DNA of 64,000 nucleotides from Thalassotalea euphylliae (GCF_003390375.1 NZ_QUOT01000001.1:4030001-4094000), one strand, 5' to 3'. Shown: positions 36,773 through 45,932, counted from the stretch's first letter. The notes: generated from the sequence alone by a model not told the origin. Translations and numbers: made by a program.

Positions 36773-36922
36773 TGTTATAATTATTATGTATTGTTTTTAA
36801 TTAATCGCTTATGCCTAAATATCGAGCTTTTATATAAAGCGCGAGATTGTCATTTAACAAAACTAGTTGCTAAGCGCTTATTATGATTTTGGCTACTTTA
36901 TCGTGCATGAAAAAGTGGCGTA

Positions 36923-38248
36923 TTAAAACGCCACATTAACAAATACAACAGTAAGTAAAATAGGGCAAACAAAAGCTAAATAATTGCCCCATAAGCCAAG
37001 CCATTTGTGCTCAGCAATTCTTGCTTTGTCTTTTAACTTGTTACCGCGTTTCCATACCCAGCCAACAACAATAAAGTAAAACAAGCAACTAAGCGGTTGC
37101 ATAATAGTGGTAAGCACTTGGATAATTAAGCCAAATAACACATCAAAAAATGCCACTAAAACCATGCTTGCCATCAGCACAATCGCTGAAATTAACCAGG
37201 TTGCTTTACGGCGTGTAAACGATTTTTCTTCTACTAAGTAGGCCACAGGTACTTCGGTAGATGAAATCGTTGATGTGAGTGCCGCAATGGAAAGTAGCGA
37301 GAAAAATGCAGCGGCAACCACTAAACCTATGGTGCCCATCGAGCTAAAGAGTGTTGGCAGAATTTGGAAAATTAACTGACCTTCACCGATCAATTGGTCA
37401 TCGGCAAACACTTGCTGGCCAGCGTGCTGAGCCACAAATAGCGCTGGAATAATTAATAAGCCAGCTAAAAAGGCAATAAAGGTGTCAAGCGCGCCAATAG
37501 ACAGCACGAGCTTGCCAATGTCTTTGTCTTTCGCCATATATGAGCCGTACACCATCATGCCACCAACACCAATTGATAACGAGAAAAAGGCTTGCCCCAT
37601 GGCCGAAATTACTAAACTTGGGTTCGTTACTTGGCTAAAATCAGGAATTAAGTACTGCTTTAAACCTGCCATTGCGCCGTCTTGCTGCAAAATATAAACA
37701 ATTAAACCAACAAGCATTATTAACAACATAGGCATTAATCGCGCTGACCAACGTTCGATTCCGCTATGTACCCCTTGGTGCACAATTAGCGCGCCAAGCA
37801 CAATAAATATTGGCGTAAATATTACATTGCGAACTGTGCTATCGGTTGCTAACCAAACTGATAAGTCTGTTGTCCCCACAAGTGATGCAACTGCCGATAA
37901 CGCATGGGCGAGCATCCAACCGGCAACAATCGTATAGAAACTTAACATCATAATGGCGCCGCACAGGCCAAGCTTGCCAGCAAAACGGCCAAACCTTGGT
38001 ATTCGTTCGGCACACGCTTCACCAAGTGCACTTACTGGGTTTTTCTGTGTTTGGTTACCAATATAAATTTCGGCATACAGTGCCGGCAATGCGAGCAATA
38101 AGGTTACTACAAGGTAAACGAACAAAAAGGCGCCGCCGCCATTATTGGCTGCATTGGTGGGAAAACCCCAAATATTGCCTAAACCTATGGCTGAGCCAGC
38201 CGCTGCTAAAACAAAACCGATACGGGAATGGAAGGAATCTCTGGTCAA
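36923..38248 (-). CDS. Sodium-dependent transporter (NSS/SLC6 family)
   Basis: LeuT-fold symporter of 441 residues with about eleven helices. Helix 1 contains the unwound sodium/substrate site AAAGSAIGLGNIWGFP, and helix 6 the SLSIGVGGMMVYGSY segment; helix 8 carries SLLSIAALTSTISSTEVP with the serine/threonine sodium ligands. The substrate (amino acid, possibly tryptophan or tyrosine type) is not determined by these motifs. ATG 38248. It lies alone with no enzyme gene that would reveal the substrate. Confidence 0.88.
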   Translation of the reverse strand: MTRDSFHSRIGFVLAAAGSAIGLGNIWGFPTNAANNGGGAFLFVYLVVTLLLALPALYAEIYIGNQTQKNPVSALGEACAERIPRFGRFAGKLGLCGAIMMLSFYTIVAGWMLAHALSAVASLVGTTDLSVWLATDSTVRNVIFTPIFIVLGALIVHQGVHSGIERWSARLMPMLLIMLVGLIVYILQQDGAMAGLKQYLIPDFSQVTNPSLVISAMGQAFFSLSIGVGGMMVYGSYMAKDKDIGKLVLSIGALDTFIAFLAGLLIIPALFVAQHAGQQVFADDQLIGEGQLIFQILPTLFSSMGTIGLVVAAAFFSLLSIAALTSTISSTEVPVAYLVEEKSFTRRKATWLISAIVLMASMVLVAFFDVLFGLIIQVLTTIMQPLSCLFYFIVVGWVWKRGNKLKDKARIAEHKWLGLWGNYLAFVCPILLTVVFVNVAF

Positions 38249-38431
38249 AGTTTACTCAATGTTATTGTTATTTTTTAATGTAGCGAGCTTACCGATTTCG
38301 CGTTAGTTAGTGAAGTGAAAAATACTAGCCTATTACTCGATTGTATATTTAATATCGCCCAGCTATTGGCTTGCTGACAATTAGCCCATATGATCGAAAC
38401 ATTATGATAAAAACCAAGATTAGGGCGCGAT

Positions 38432-39076
38432 ATGCTTCAATATAAAATAATTCCTGTGACCCCGTTTCAGCAAAATTGTACGGTATTTTGGTGTGATGAA
38501 ACCAAGCAGGCGGCAGTTGTTGATCCAGGTGGCGATGTTGAACAAGTCATCGCATTTATCGACGGCCAAGGGCTAACAATGGCAAAAGTGCTGTTAACTC
38601 ATGCACATATTGACCACGCCGGTGCAACTAAAGCACTCGCAACTCACTATGGCGTAAATGTGGAAGGCCCGCACCAAGAAGATAAATTCTGGATTGATTT
38701 GATCCCAATGCAAAAAGAGCGCTTTGGCTTTGCCCATGCCGAGGCCTTTGATACCGATCGCTGGTTAAACCAAGGGGATACCGTTTCATTCGGTAATATT
38801 GAGCTGGAAGTGTATTTCTGCCCAGGTCATACACCGGGTCATGTGGTGTTTTATCATCGTGAGTCAAAGCTGGCACAAGTTGGCGACGTATTATTTAGAG
38901 GCTCGATTGGTCGCACCGACTTCCCGAAAGGTGATCACGCAACCTTGATCAGCTCAATTCGCAATAATCTGTTCCCGCTCGGTGATGATGTACGTTTTAT
39001 TCCAGGTCATGGCCCTATGAGCACCTTTGGCGAAGAGCGTCGTACGAATCCATTTGTTGGCGATGGAGTTCGCTAA
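38432..39076 (+). CDS. gloC: MBL-fold hydrolase, GloC/YcbL-type hydroxyacylglutathione hydrolase
   Basis: Metallo-beta-lactamase fold of 214 residues, almost the same length as E. coli YcbL/GloC (215), a type II glyoxalase. The zinc motif is THAHIDHAG (H57, H59, D61, H62), with CPGHTPGHVVFYH, GDVLFRGSIGRTDFP and the final PGHGPMSTFGEERRTNPF all conserved. It is followed by an ion channel gene 3 bp after its stop, so the two are probably co-transcribed. The physiological substrate is inferred from family only. Confidence 0.85.
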   Translation: MLQYKIIPVTPFQQNCTVFWCDETKQAAVVDPGGDVEQVIAFIDGQGLTMAKVLLTHAHIDHAGATKALATHYGVNVEGPHQEDKFWIDLIPMQKERFGFAHAEAFDTDRWLNQGDTVSFGNIELEVYFCPGHTPGHVVFYHRESKLAQVGDVLFRGSIGRTDFPKGDHATLISSIRNNLFPLGDDVRFIPGHGPMSTFGEERRTNPFVGDGVR

Positions 39077-39079
39077 CCA

Positions 39080-39934
39080 ATGAAAACGGGTACTATTTTT
39101 TCATTACAGCGCCGCTTAAAAGAAATTGATTCAAGTAAGTGGTTTCAAGGAATTGTTATTGCGGTCATTATTCTCTCCGCACTATTGGTCGGCGCGAAAA
39201 CTCATAATTTACCGCCTGAAGGTATTGTTGTTTTAGCGATACTTGATGTTGCAGTAACGGTATTCTTCGTAATTGAGCTAGTGATTCGATTTCTTGCTTA
39301 TCCGAAAAAAAGTGAGTTCTTCAAAAGTGGCTGGAATATCTTCGATACGATTATTGTGATCGGCTCGCTGATACCGGCTGGCGGCTCAGGTGTGTTAATT
39401 GCACGCTTACTAAGGGTATTTCGTGTATTGCGCTTGGTATCTATGGTGCCAGAGCTACGCTTACTCATTAATGCATTAATCAAAGCCATTCCACGTATGG
39501 GATATATTGGCCTATTAATGTTCGTCATTTTTTACATCTACGCAGCAATTGGTAGTATTGTATTTGCAGACATTAATGAGGTGTTATGGGGCGATGTTTC
39601 GATTGCCATGTTAACCCTGTTCCGCGTGGCGACCTTCGAGGATTGGACGGATGTGATGTATGAAACCATGGCAGTTTATCCAATCAGCTGGGTATTCTAT
39701 TTAACCTTTATTTTCTTAACGGCCTTTATCTTCTTAAATATGATGGTAGGTACAATTTTAGAGGTTATGAGCGAAGAGCATGAAAACTTCCGCGCGGAAT
39801 CACACGGCGAATCAAAGCAAGGGGGCGAGCCTGCCAGCCGTGCGCAAATTGAAGCGTTGCATGCAGAAATCGCCGAATTAAAAGCGTTAATAAAAGAAGG
39901 TACATTGACCAACCAGCAAAGTAAATCGAGCTAG
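39080..39934 (+). CDS. Voltage-gated ion channel (bacterial NaV/CaV type)
   Basis: A single six-helix channel subunit of 284 residues: voltage-sensor helices S1-S4 (about residues 20-130) with the S4 arginines in ARLLRVFRVLRLVS, then pore S5, P loop and S6, and a C-terminal cytoplasmic coiled coil (about 245-275) for tetramer assembly. The selectivity filter is T185-F-E-D-W-T-D191. In NavAb the same place reads TLESWSM, and the engineered calcium channel CavAb reads TLDDWSD, so two of the three calcium-conferring aspartates are already present. Permeation of calcium is an inference. ATG 39080 follows the gloC stop by 3 bp. Confidence 0.85.
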   Translation: MKTGTIFSLQRRLKEIDSSKWFQGIVIAVIILSALLVGAKTHNLPPEGIVVLAILDVAVTVFFVIELVIRFLAYPKKSEFFKSGWNIFDTIIVIGSLIPAGGSGVLIARLLRVFRVLRLVSMVPELRLLINALIKAIPRMGYIGLLMFVIFYIYAAIGSIVFADINEVLWGDVSIAMLTLFRVATFEDWTDVMYETMAVYPISWVFYLTFIFLTAFIFLNMMVGTILEVMSEEHENFRAESHGESKQGGEPASRAQIEALHAEIAELKALIKEGTLTNQQSKSS

Positions 39935-39975
39935 TCTAGATGACTTAACTTATATTATTAAGCTTATTTCACAAG

Positions 39976-40005
39976 AATTTAGCTCTCTAAAATTTAGCTC
40001 TCTAA
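39976..40005. repeat. 15-bp perfect tandem duplication after the channel gene
   Basis: AATTTAGCTCTCTAA at 39976-39990 is repeated exactly at 39991-40005, about 40 bp past the channel stop. Confidence 0.8.
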
Positions 40006-40048
40006 CTAAATAAATAAAGAGTCTTACAGTCAGCTTCTTTAGATGTTC

Positions 40049-40085
40049 AGCCCGTTATCTTGAAAACAAGATAACGGGCTTTTTT
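40049..40085 (+). terminator. Strong terminator after the gloC-channel pair
   Basis: A 14-bp perfect stem, AGCCCGTTATCTTG (40049-40062) with its complement (40067-40080), loop AAAA, then a T run. Confidence 0.9.
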
Positions 40086-40169
40086 CTTTCTATCAGCTTA
40101 AAAATCACGCAAAAAACTATCTAAAACGGCATTTTTGTAAAGAATGTAAAGTTATTTAGTTATGTAAAT

Positions 40170-40188
40170 GGCAACCATTATCATTCGC
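40170..40188 (+). promoter_or_regulatory. Fur-box-like site upstream of the TonB receptor
   Basis: The 19-mer GGCAACCATTATCATTCGC matches 13 of 19 positions of the Fur consensus when read on the minus strand. It sits about 27 bp before the receptor start, where Fur would block the promoter. GGAGGAG at 40200-40206 is the ribosome binding site. Confidence 0.55.
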
Positions 40189-40214
40189 ACCAATTTGTTG
40201 GAGGAGTAAATTGT

Positions 40215-42155
40215 ATGACTAAGATGTTTCAAGCCAGCAAAGTTGCATTTTGTGTTGGTTTAGCTGTTGCAGCGAGCAGCAGTGCAGTGTTTGCGGAAGA
40301 CATAGCGGACACCAGTGATATTGAGAAAATTGAAGTTACAGGCCAGCGACTTCTTGGTGTCGACGTGGTTGACTTAAGTGATATTCGCAAAAAACAAGCG
40401 AATGATTTAGAAGATATTTTCCGAGGCGAACCAGCCATTACTGTTGGTGGTTCATTTGGTATTGCTCAGAAAATTTACGTGCGCGGTATTGAAGATACTA
40501 ATTTAAATGTCAGCGTTGATGGCGCTACACAAGCTGGTTACTTGTTCCACCATCAAGGTCGCTTGTCGATTGAGCCTGAAATGTTAAAGCATGTTGAAGT
40601 AAAAGCTGGTGCTGGCTCAGCATTAGATGGCCCAGGCGCACTAGGCGGTGCCATTCGATTTGAAACTAAAGATGCTGATGATTTGCTAGACGAAGGCGAG
40701 AACTTCGGCGCCTTATTAAAAGCAGGTTATTTCAGCAACACCAGCGGCACTAAATTAAGCGGCAGCTTTTACGGCCGTGTTAACGACAACTGGAGCGGCT
40801 TATTGATTGTTGGTAAAAACGACACCGACAATATCGAAGACGGCAACGGTAACGAGCTGCAAAATACTAAAACCAATCAAGACTTAGGTTTAGTGAAAAT
40901 CAATGGCCGCTTGGCAGAGTATCACGAACTTGAGCTGAGCCACGAAATTCGTAACGACGACGGCATGCGCAATGTTCGCCCGCATTTTCTTAGCGCCGGT
41001 TGGAACCCAGCGAACGAGCAGAAAAGTCGCCGTGAAACCTCTACCGCAAATTACTTCTACGCACCTGATAGCAATTTAATCGACTTATCGGTAACGCTTT
41101 ACAAAACTGACAGCTACTTAACCCAAAATGAGGGTAATGATAGCCGCGACGGCGCTGGCGTCGAAAGCACAGGTTTTGATCTCCGTAATACTAGTGAGTT
41201 GGGTACGCACCAATTAACTTATGGTGTTGACCAGCGCAAAGATACTGGTTGCTACATTAACGGCAGTGACGTTGATGAAAAAGCGAAAGTGGTGGGCGTT
41301 TACTTACAAGATACAATTGAGCTAAGCGACAGCCTAACCGTAAGCTTAGGTGCTCGCTACGACGACTACGAGCTTGACGATGCTGACGGCCAAAGTTTTG
41401 ATTCATCAGGCCTTAGCCCAAACATTAGCGCACTATACCAGTTTGATGACCATTGGTCGGTAAGAGCGAGCTACTCAGAGGCCATTCGCGGCCAGAAAGT
41501 TAAAGAAGCCTACTTAATTGGTTACCGTTCTAATGCGGCTGACTTGAGAGAAGAAGAAGCAACTAACGCTGATTTGATGCTTGCCTATGAAAATGAAGGC
41601 TTAATGTTAAGCGCGCAAGTCTACGACAGCCGAGTAGACGACGTGGTTGGTACTGTTCGACGTGCCGATGGTCGATTCTTTGCTAATGCTGGTGAGTTAA
41701 AAACGACCGGTTACACCTTGAGCGCGTCACAAAAATGGGACCAAGTTGAAGTTGCAGTAAACTACTCTAACAATGAGCCAGAGCTTGATGGCGAGCCATT
41801 AAACGACAGCGATTTAGGCTTAGGTACGGCATTTGGCGATACCTTGACCATTAACGCTAACTATGTATTTGACGGATTAGACTTAGAGCTTGGTTGGAAC
41901 GCGCGTTTAGTGAAAAGCTTAACCGATGTGCCTGAAGGTAAACCTAATAAGCCTGGCTATGGCGTTCACGATATCTACTTAGAGTGGTATCCAACAGCGG
42001 ATGATAGCTTGTCGGTTAACTTGAGTATCAACAACGCCTTTGACAAGCAATATTATGATCATGGCACCTATGGTTACAGCACTAGCTCAGAGCAGTACCT
42101 TGGCCTTGCTGAGCCAGGTCGAGATGCTCGTTTGACGGTTAGTTATAAATTGTAA
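40215..42155 (+). CDS. TonB-dependent outer membrane receptor (iron-type)
   Basis: Outer-membrane active transporter of 646 residues. A signal peptide ends near AVFA (residue 27), a TonB-box-like stretch (IEKIEVTGQRL) follows, then the plug (about 45-160, with KIYVRGIEDTNLNVSVDGA and GGAIRFETKD), and a 22-strand barrel ending in the terminal pattern RLTVSYKL. The late NLSINNAFDKQYYDHGTYGY is a typical C-terminal box. Substrate is unknown; the Fur-like site upstream and the PepSY protein downstream point to iron or a siderophore. ATG 40215 with a strong ribosome binding site. A terminator separates it from the two-component genes. Confidence 0.9.
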   Translation: MTKMFQASKVAFCVGLAVAASSSAVFAEDIADTSDIEKIEVTGQRLLGVDVVDLSDIRKKQANDLEDIFRGEPAITVGGSFGIAQKIYVRGIEDTNLNVSVDGATQAGYLFHHQGRLSIEPEMLKHVEVKAGAGSALDGPGALGGAIRFETKDADDLLDEGENFGALLKAGYFSNTSGTKLSGSFYGRVNDNWSGLLIVGKNDTDNIEDGNGNELQNTKTNQDLGLVKINGRLAEYHELELSHEIRNDDGMRNVRPHFLSAGWNPANEQKSRRETSTANYFYAPDSNLIDLSVTLYKTDSYLTQNEGNDSRDGAGVESTGFDLRNTSELGTHQLTYGVDQRKDTGCYINGSDVDEKAKVVGVYLQDTIELSDSLTVSLGARYDDYELDDADGQSFDSSGLSPNISALYQFDDHWSVRASYSEAIRGQKVKEAYLIGYRSNAADLREEEATNADLMLAYENEGLMLSAQVYDSRVDDVVGTVRRADGRFFANAGELKTTGYTLSASQKWDQVEVAVNYSNNEPELDGEPLNDSDLGLGTAFGDTLTINANYVFDGLDLELGWNARLVKSLTDVPEGKPNKPGYGVHDIYLEWYPTADDSLSVNLSINNAFDKQYYDHGTYGYSTSSEQYLGLAEPGRDARLTVSYKL

Positions 42156-42178
42156 CCGGTTATTGAACACCATAACAC

Positions 42179-42210
42179 AAAGCGTATGATCACCCGTCAT
42201 ACGCTTTTTT
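42179..42210 (+). terminator. Terminator after the TonB receptor
   Basis: AAAGCGTATGA (42179-42189) pairs exactly with TCATACGCTTT (42197-42207), loop TCACCCG, and is followed by T. It ends where an upstream in-frame ATG (42211) of the regulator gene lies, which argues for the later start. Confidence 0.85.
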
Positions 42211-42273
42211 ATGATGAGCAATCACTCGCGCAAAGCATTGTATAGCCAAGCACAACCACAGATAGAGAACACC

Positions 42274-42981
42274 ATGCCAGCCAGTATTTTAATCATTGAA
42301 GATGACAAAGTTGTCAATGAGCTGATCACCAATAACTTGCGTGCCAGTAAATATCGAGTGGTGTCGTGTTTAGATGGCAAGCAAGGGATGGATTTCGCCA
42401 TTGGCCAAAACTTCGATTTGATTTTACTCGATATTATGTTGCCGACTATGGATGGTCTGTCTGTACTAAAGCAAGTGCGCAAGCAAAGTTCGACTCCTGT
42501 GCTGATGCTAACCGCCCTTGGCAATGAGCAAGACCGCATCGAAGGTCTGCGTTTAGGGGCGGATGACTATTTAGCCAAACCTTTTAATATGGAAGAGCTA
42601 ACGCTGCGAATTGAAGCGATTCTGCGCCGTTACCAGCACAGCCAACAACCGCTGCAAGACAACTCGCCAAGTTATCGGGCACTGAATAAGCGCGTGCCAG
42701 AGCTAACAGCCATTGAACTTGATATTGCCAAATTGCTTGCTGAACATGCGGCAACTGCACTGAGCAAACCCTATCTTTATCAGGTGATTCTGCATAAGGA
42801 ATTTGGTCGTTACGATCGTACGCTTGATATGCATATTTCCAATATTCGCAAGAAATTCAAGCGTGCGGGTTTAGATCCGGCAGTGATTAAAACCGTACAC
42901 GGCAAAGGCTATATGTTCACCCATTTGCCGGACTTTTCCCTCAGCAATACGGATATGCCAAATCAATCAGGTGACGCATGA
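42274..42981 (+). CDS. OmpR-type response regulator
   Basis: A receiver domain (MPASILIIEDDK start; phospho-acceptor D53 in LILLDIMLP; switch lysine in YLAKPF) is joined to a winged-helix DNA-binding domain (about 140-225; TAIELDIAKLL, then RTLDMHISNIRKKFK and IKTVHGKGYMF). 235 residues from ATG 42274, chosen because it gives the standard receiver start and the earlier in-frame ATG abuts a terminator. It overlaps the histidine kinase gene by 4 bp (ATGA), so the two are translationally coupled. Likely controls the neighbouring receptor or PepSY gene, an inference from proximity. Confidence 0.92.
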   Translation: MPASILIIEDDKVVNELITNNLRASKYRVVSCLDGKQGMDFAIGQNFDLILLDIMLPTMDGLSVLKQVRKQSSTPVLMLTALGNEQDRIEGLRLGADDYLAKPFNMEELTLRIEAILRRYQHSQQPLQDNSPSYRALNKRVPELTAIELDIAKLLAEHAATALSKPYLYQVILHKEFGRYDRTLDMHISNIRKKFKRAGLDPAVIKTVHGKGYMFTHLPDFSLSNTDMPNQSGDA

Positions 42982-44303
42982 AATTGAAGCTGTTCTGGAA
43001 AATTTACTTTAGCATTGCACTGAGCAGTGTTTCGCTGGTTTGGGGCTTGTCATATTTAAGTGAACAAGTAGAGCGCAAAATGAGTTATATTTCGCCAGCC
43101 GATCAAGCTCAGCTCATCGCTTATGGCCAGCAAGCGAAAGCAGTTTTTGAAGATAACCCTGCGCAACTTAGCGAGTGGGCTAATTGGGTTGAGCAGCACG
43201 AACAAACGCGGCTAGTTGTGGTGCGTATGGAGCCTAACTGGTTACAAGGCCAAGAGCATGCTGACTATATTGGCGAGGAAGTTAATTTCGGCCGTGGTGT
43301 GCACTGGCCCATTCATTTAGAGCACGAGCAAAACCCTATTATTGACGTGCCAATAGGTGTACAAGATTATCATTTACTGATCCAACTGCCACAGCGCATG
43401 CGCCCGGGTGCCCATTGGCAGCTGATCCATTTGAGTATTACCATATTGTTGCCACTGCTATTAGTGGCGGTACTAAGCTACTTTATTTATCGCCATATCA
43501 TTAAACCGCTAGAGGCTTTGCATACAGATACTACGAAATTTAGGGCGGGTAACTTTGATACTAGGGCGTCGGTAAATGCCGCTAATCGACATGATGAAAT
43601 TGGCCAACTTGCGCTCAGCTTTAATCATATGGCAGACAGCATTGCGGAGCTACTAAGTAGCCAACGCCAGCTGATCGCCGACATCTCACACGAGCTGCGC
43701 ACGCCGATCACTCGTTTGCGCTTAACACTAGACAGCCAATACCAGCCAGCGCAAATGTATGAGCGTATCGAGCGAGAAATTAACTGCATGGCCGATCTGG
43801 TGGAAGATACCTTAACGCTCGCTTGGCTCGACAATGAAAAACCAGAGCTTAATCAAGAAGACGTCGATCTGGTCGCCTTAATTGAAAGCATTGCCGAAGA
43901 TGCCAAGTTTGAATTTCCAAATCACCCGCTAGCGTTGGATTTACCAAGTGAATGTATGGTTTGTAACAGCAATCACCGCGCATTGGGACAGTCGATTGAA
44001 AATATAGTGCGTAATGCTATGAAGTATACGCCAATTGACGCGGGCATTCGCATTATTTGTCGCCAGCACGAGGGCCAAGTGCTTATTGAGATCAAAGACC
44101 AAGGGCCGGGTGTACCAGCGGCGCAACTCGAAGATATCTTTAAGCCTTTTGTTCGCCTCGACAAATCGAGGGATCGCGACAGTGGCGGCTATGGTCTAGG
44201 CCTCGCATTAGCTAGACGCCAAATAAAAGCGGTCGGCGGCAGCTTAGTGGCCAGTAATAATCTGCCACATGGCTTGGTGATGACAATTAGCCTTAGCCCG
44301 TGA
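42978..44303 (+). CDS. Sensor histidine kinase (HAMP, HisKA, HATPase)
   Basis: An inner-membrane kinase of 441 residues: first transmembrane helix (about 8-28), a periplasmic sensor of about 120 residues, second helix (about 150-170), HAMP, the dimerisation domain with phospho-accepting H238 in DISHELRTPITRLRL, and an ATPase domain with N box (SIENIVRNAMKYTP), G1 (EIKDQGPGVP) and G2 (GGYGLGLALA). The organisation is CpxA-like. The periplasmic domain has no motif that tells the signal. Partner of the response regulator directly upstream. Confidence 0.92.
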   Translation: MKLKLFWKIYFSIALSSVSLVWGLSYLSEQVERKMSYISPADQAQLIAYGQQAKAVFEDNPAQLSEWANWVEQHEQTRLVVVRMEPNWLQGQEHADYIGEEVNFGRGVHWPIHLEHEQNPIIDVPIGVQDYHLLIQLPQRMRPGAHWQLIHLSITILLPLLLVAVLSYFIYRHIIKPLEALHTDTTKFRAGNFDTRASVNAANRHDEIGQLALSFNHMADSIAELLSSQRQLIADISHELRTPITRLRLTLDSQYQPAQMYERIEREINCMADLVEDTLTLAWLDNEKPELNQEDVDLVALIESIAEDAKFEFPNHPLALDLPSECMVCNSNHRALGQSIENIVRNAMKYTPIDAGIRIICRQHEGQVLIEIKDQGPGVPAAQLEDIFKPFVRLDKSRDRDSGGYGLGLALARRQIKAVGGSLVASNNLPHGLVMTISLSP

Positions 44304-44471
44304 TGTTATGTCCATAACTGGTGCCCATGACCGTGTAACACTATCTACCTGAATTGCCGTTCTTAATTCAGTAACGACATATCCCCAATTTACACAACGA
44401 TTACCGCAGAAAGGCTGTTTTGCTTGGCAGTCTTGAGTATTTTATTAACTAAATAAGAGTAATAATTACCT

Positions 44472-45020
44472 ATGAAAGCAAAAATCCGTTTGTTATGGAT
44501 GAAACTCCATGCCTATTTTTCTTGTTTCTTCTTGCCTTTGACCTTAGTTTACATTGTCTCCGGTGTGCTTTATATGTTCGATATTACCGGCGAGGTGAAA
44601 CAAGAGTACAGCTACCCCATAGCCGTTAAGGAGTGGCCTAAAAACGAGGAAAGTGCCGCTCAAATTGTGGTTCCTTTACTTGCGAAATACGAGCATTTAT
44701 CACTACCTGACGACTATTCAAAGCGCGGCGGTGGTCATAACTGGTATGGACAAAAGCAACAAGTATCACTAAAGCTCGACAAAGAAAATCAAATAAGCCA
44801 ATTGATAGTTAAAGAATATGATGTTTGGCGACAAATGTTAATGATTCACAAAGGCCATGCAGGTTATATTTTCTGGCTATTGGGGATTTTGTTTGGTGTT
44901 AGTTTAACTTTTAGTCTAATTAGTGGTGTTGTTATTAGTTTGCAATTACCGCAGTTGAAAAAGCAGTCAGTAGTGATGCTGGCGGCAGGCACAGTGACCT
45001 TAGTTGGACTGTTTATTTAG
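44472..45020 (+). CDS. PepSY-type membrane protein
   Basis: 182 residues with three or four membrane helices: the N-terminal MKLHAYFSCFFLPLTLVYIV (H13 is a likely heme or metal position in this fold), a middle soluble PepSY-like part (about 45-130), IHKGHAGYIFWLLGILFGV, and a final helix. Such proteins resemble the C-terminal half of iron-regulated PepSY reductases that remove iron from siderophores. It is short compared with full-length family members, so it may be a reduced variant. Position after a Fur-box TonB receptor and its two-component pair supports an iron role, which is an inference. ATG 44472. Confidence 0.7.
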   Translation: MKAKIRLLWMKLHAYFSCFFLPLTLVYIVSGVLYMFDITGEVKQEYSYPIAVKEWPKNEESAAQIVVPLLAKYEHLSLPDDYSKRGGGHNWYGQKQQVSLKLDKENQISQLIVKEYDVWRQMLMIHKGHAGYIFWLLGILFGVSLTFSLISGVVISLQLPQLKKQSVVMLAAGTVTLVGLFI

Positions 45021-45036
45021 CGCTAGCTGCCACATG

Positions 45037-45648
45037 CTAATTAGTTATGGCTGATAAAACCCGTTGTTTTAGCAGAGGAAGTACTTCCTGCTCAAACCAC
45101 GGGTTTTTCTTTAACCAAAGATTATTGCGAGGGCTTGGGTGAGGTAGGGCAATGACCTGATGGTCAAACAGTAGTTCGTAACGTTTAACGATTTCAGTTA
45201 AGCTTTTCGCTGAGGCGATACGATCGCCAATACTTGGCGTTAATCTCGCTAAGTGCCAATCGAGCGCGTATTTACCTAAAAGGATCGTTAACTCGATATT
45301 TTTCATCTCAGCCAGCAAAGGTTCACGCCAAGTTTGTGCGCACTTAGGGATTGGCGGCAAATCCCCAGATTTTCCTTTACCCGGATAACAAAATCCCATC
45401 GGCACAATGGCAAAAATCTCAGGGTTATAAAACTGCTCAGGATTGACGCCCAACCAATCCCGCAGACGTTCACCACTTTTATCATCAAAAGGGCGACCTT
45501 TGTCATGGGTGACTTGCCCTGGTGCTTGTCCTGCCACCAAAATACGACTGTGCTGACTGGCTTGCAAAATAGGTTTAGCAGGCAGGGGCAATTGCTCTTG
45601 GCATAGTGTGCATTGCTCAATTTGGGTTAATAGCTGAGTTATCGTCAT
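45037..45648 (-). CDS. Uracil-DNA glycosylase family protein, four-cysteine type
   Basis: 203 residues with the glycosylase motif GQAPGQVTHDKGRPFDDKSG near residues 40-59 and the terminal HPSPRN motif near 170. Four cysteines at C13, C16, C87 and C103 have the spacing I expect of family-4 glycosylases that bind a [4Fe-4S] cluster. It probably removes uracil or a related base from DNA, though substrate range is unknown. ATG 45648. It is convergent with the PepSY gene and stands alone on its strand; an XRE gene lies upstream. Confidence 0.8.
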   Translation of the reverse strand: MTITQLLTQIEQCTLCQEQLPLPAKPILQASQHSRILVAGQAPGQVTHDKGRPFDDKSGERLRDWLGVNPEQFYNPEIFAIVPMGFCYPGKGKSGDLPPIPKCAQTWREPLLAEMKNIELTILLGKYALDWHLARLTPSIGDRIASAKSLTEIVKRYELLFDHQVIALPHPSPRNNLWLKKNPWFEQEVLPLLKQRVLSAITN

Positions 45649-45707
45649 TATTGTTTAACGTTGAAAGTTTAATTTGCTATTTAGCGGTGCCGCTTTCAGT
45701 ACTAATA

Positions 45708-45932
45708 TCATTCAATAGCCGCTGCAGATTGGTATTGAAAAACATCACTAATACCAACATTAAAAACATCGGCTATTTTAAAGGCGACTTCCAGAGATGG
45801 TGAATATTTGTTTTTCTCAATCGCGACTATCGTTTGCCTTGATACCCCGACAGCGTCAGCTAAGGCTTGCTGTGTCATTTCATTGTGATTAAAGCGGAGC
45901 CTGCGGATATCGTTAGAAATTGTTTTTTTCAT
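45708..45932 (-). CDS. XRE-family transcriptional regulator
   Basis: 74 residues forming one Cro/C1 helix-turn-helix (QQALADAVGVSRQTIVAIEKN, residues about 20-40, followed by YSPSLEVAFKIADVFNVGISDVF). It lacks any effector domain. ATG 45932 is 6 bp after the membrane gene stop on the same strand, so they are translated from one transcript. Small XRE proteins of this type are commonly paired with a small membrane protein carrying a DERD motif, as here, and probably regulate the pair. Confidence 0.85.
   Translation of the reverse strand: MKKTISNDIRRLRFNHNEMTQQALADAVGVSRQTIVAIEKNKYSPSLEVAFKIADVFNVGISDVFQYQSAAAIE

Noticed and set aside
42211..42273. Upstream ATG extension of the response regulator
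   Set aside because: The ATG directly follows the T run of the receptor terminator and the extra residues do not match receiver domains; ATG 42274 gives the usual start.
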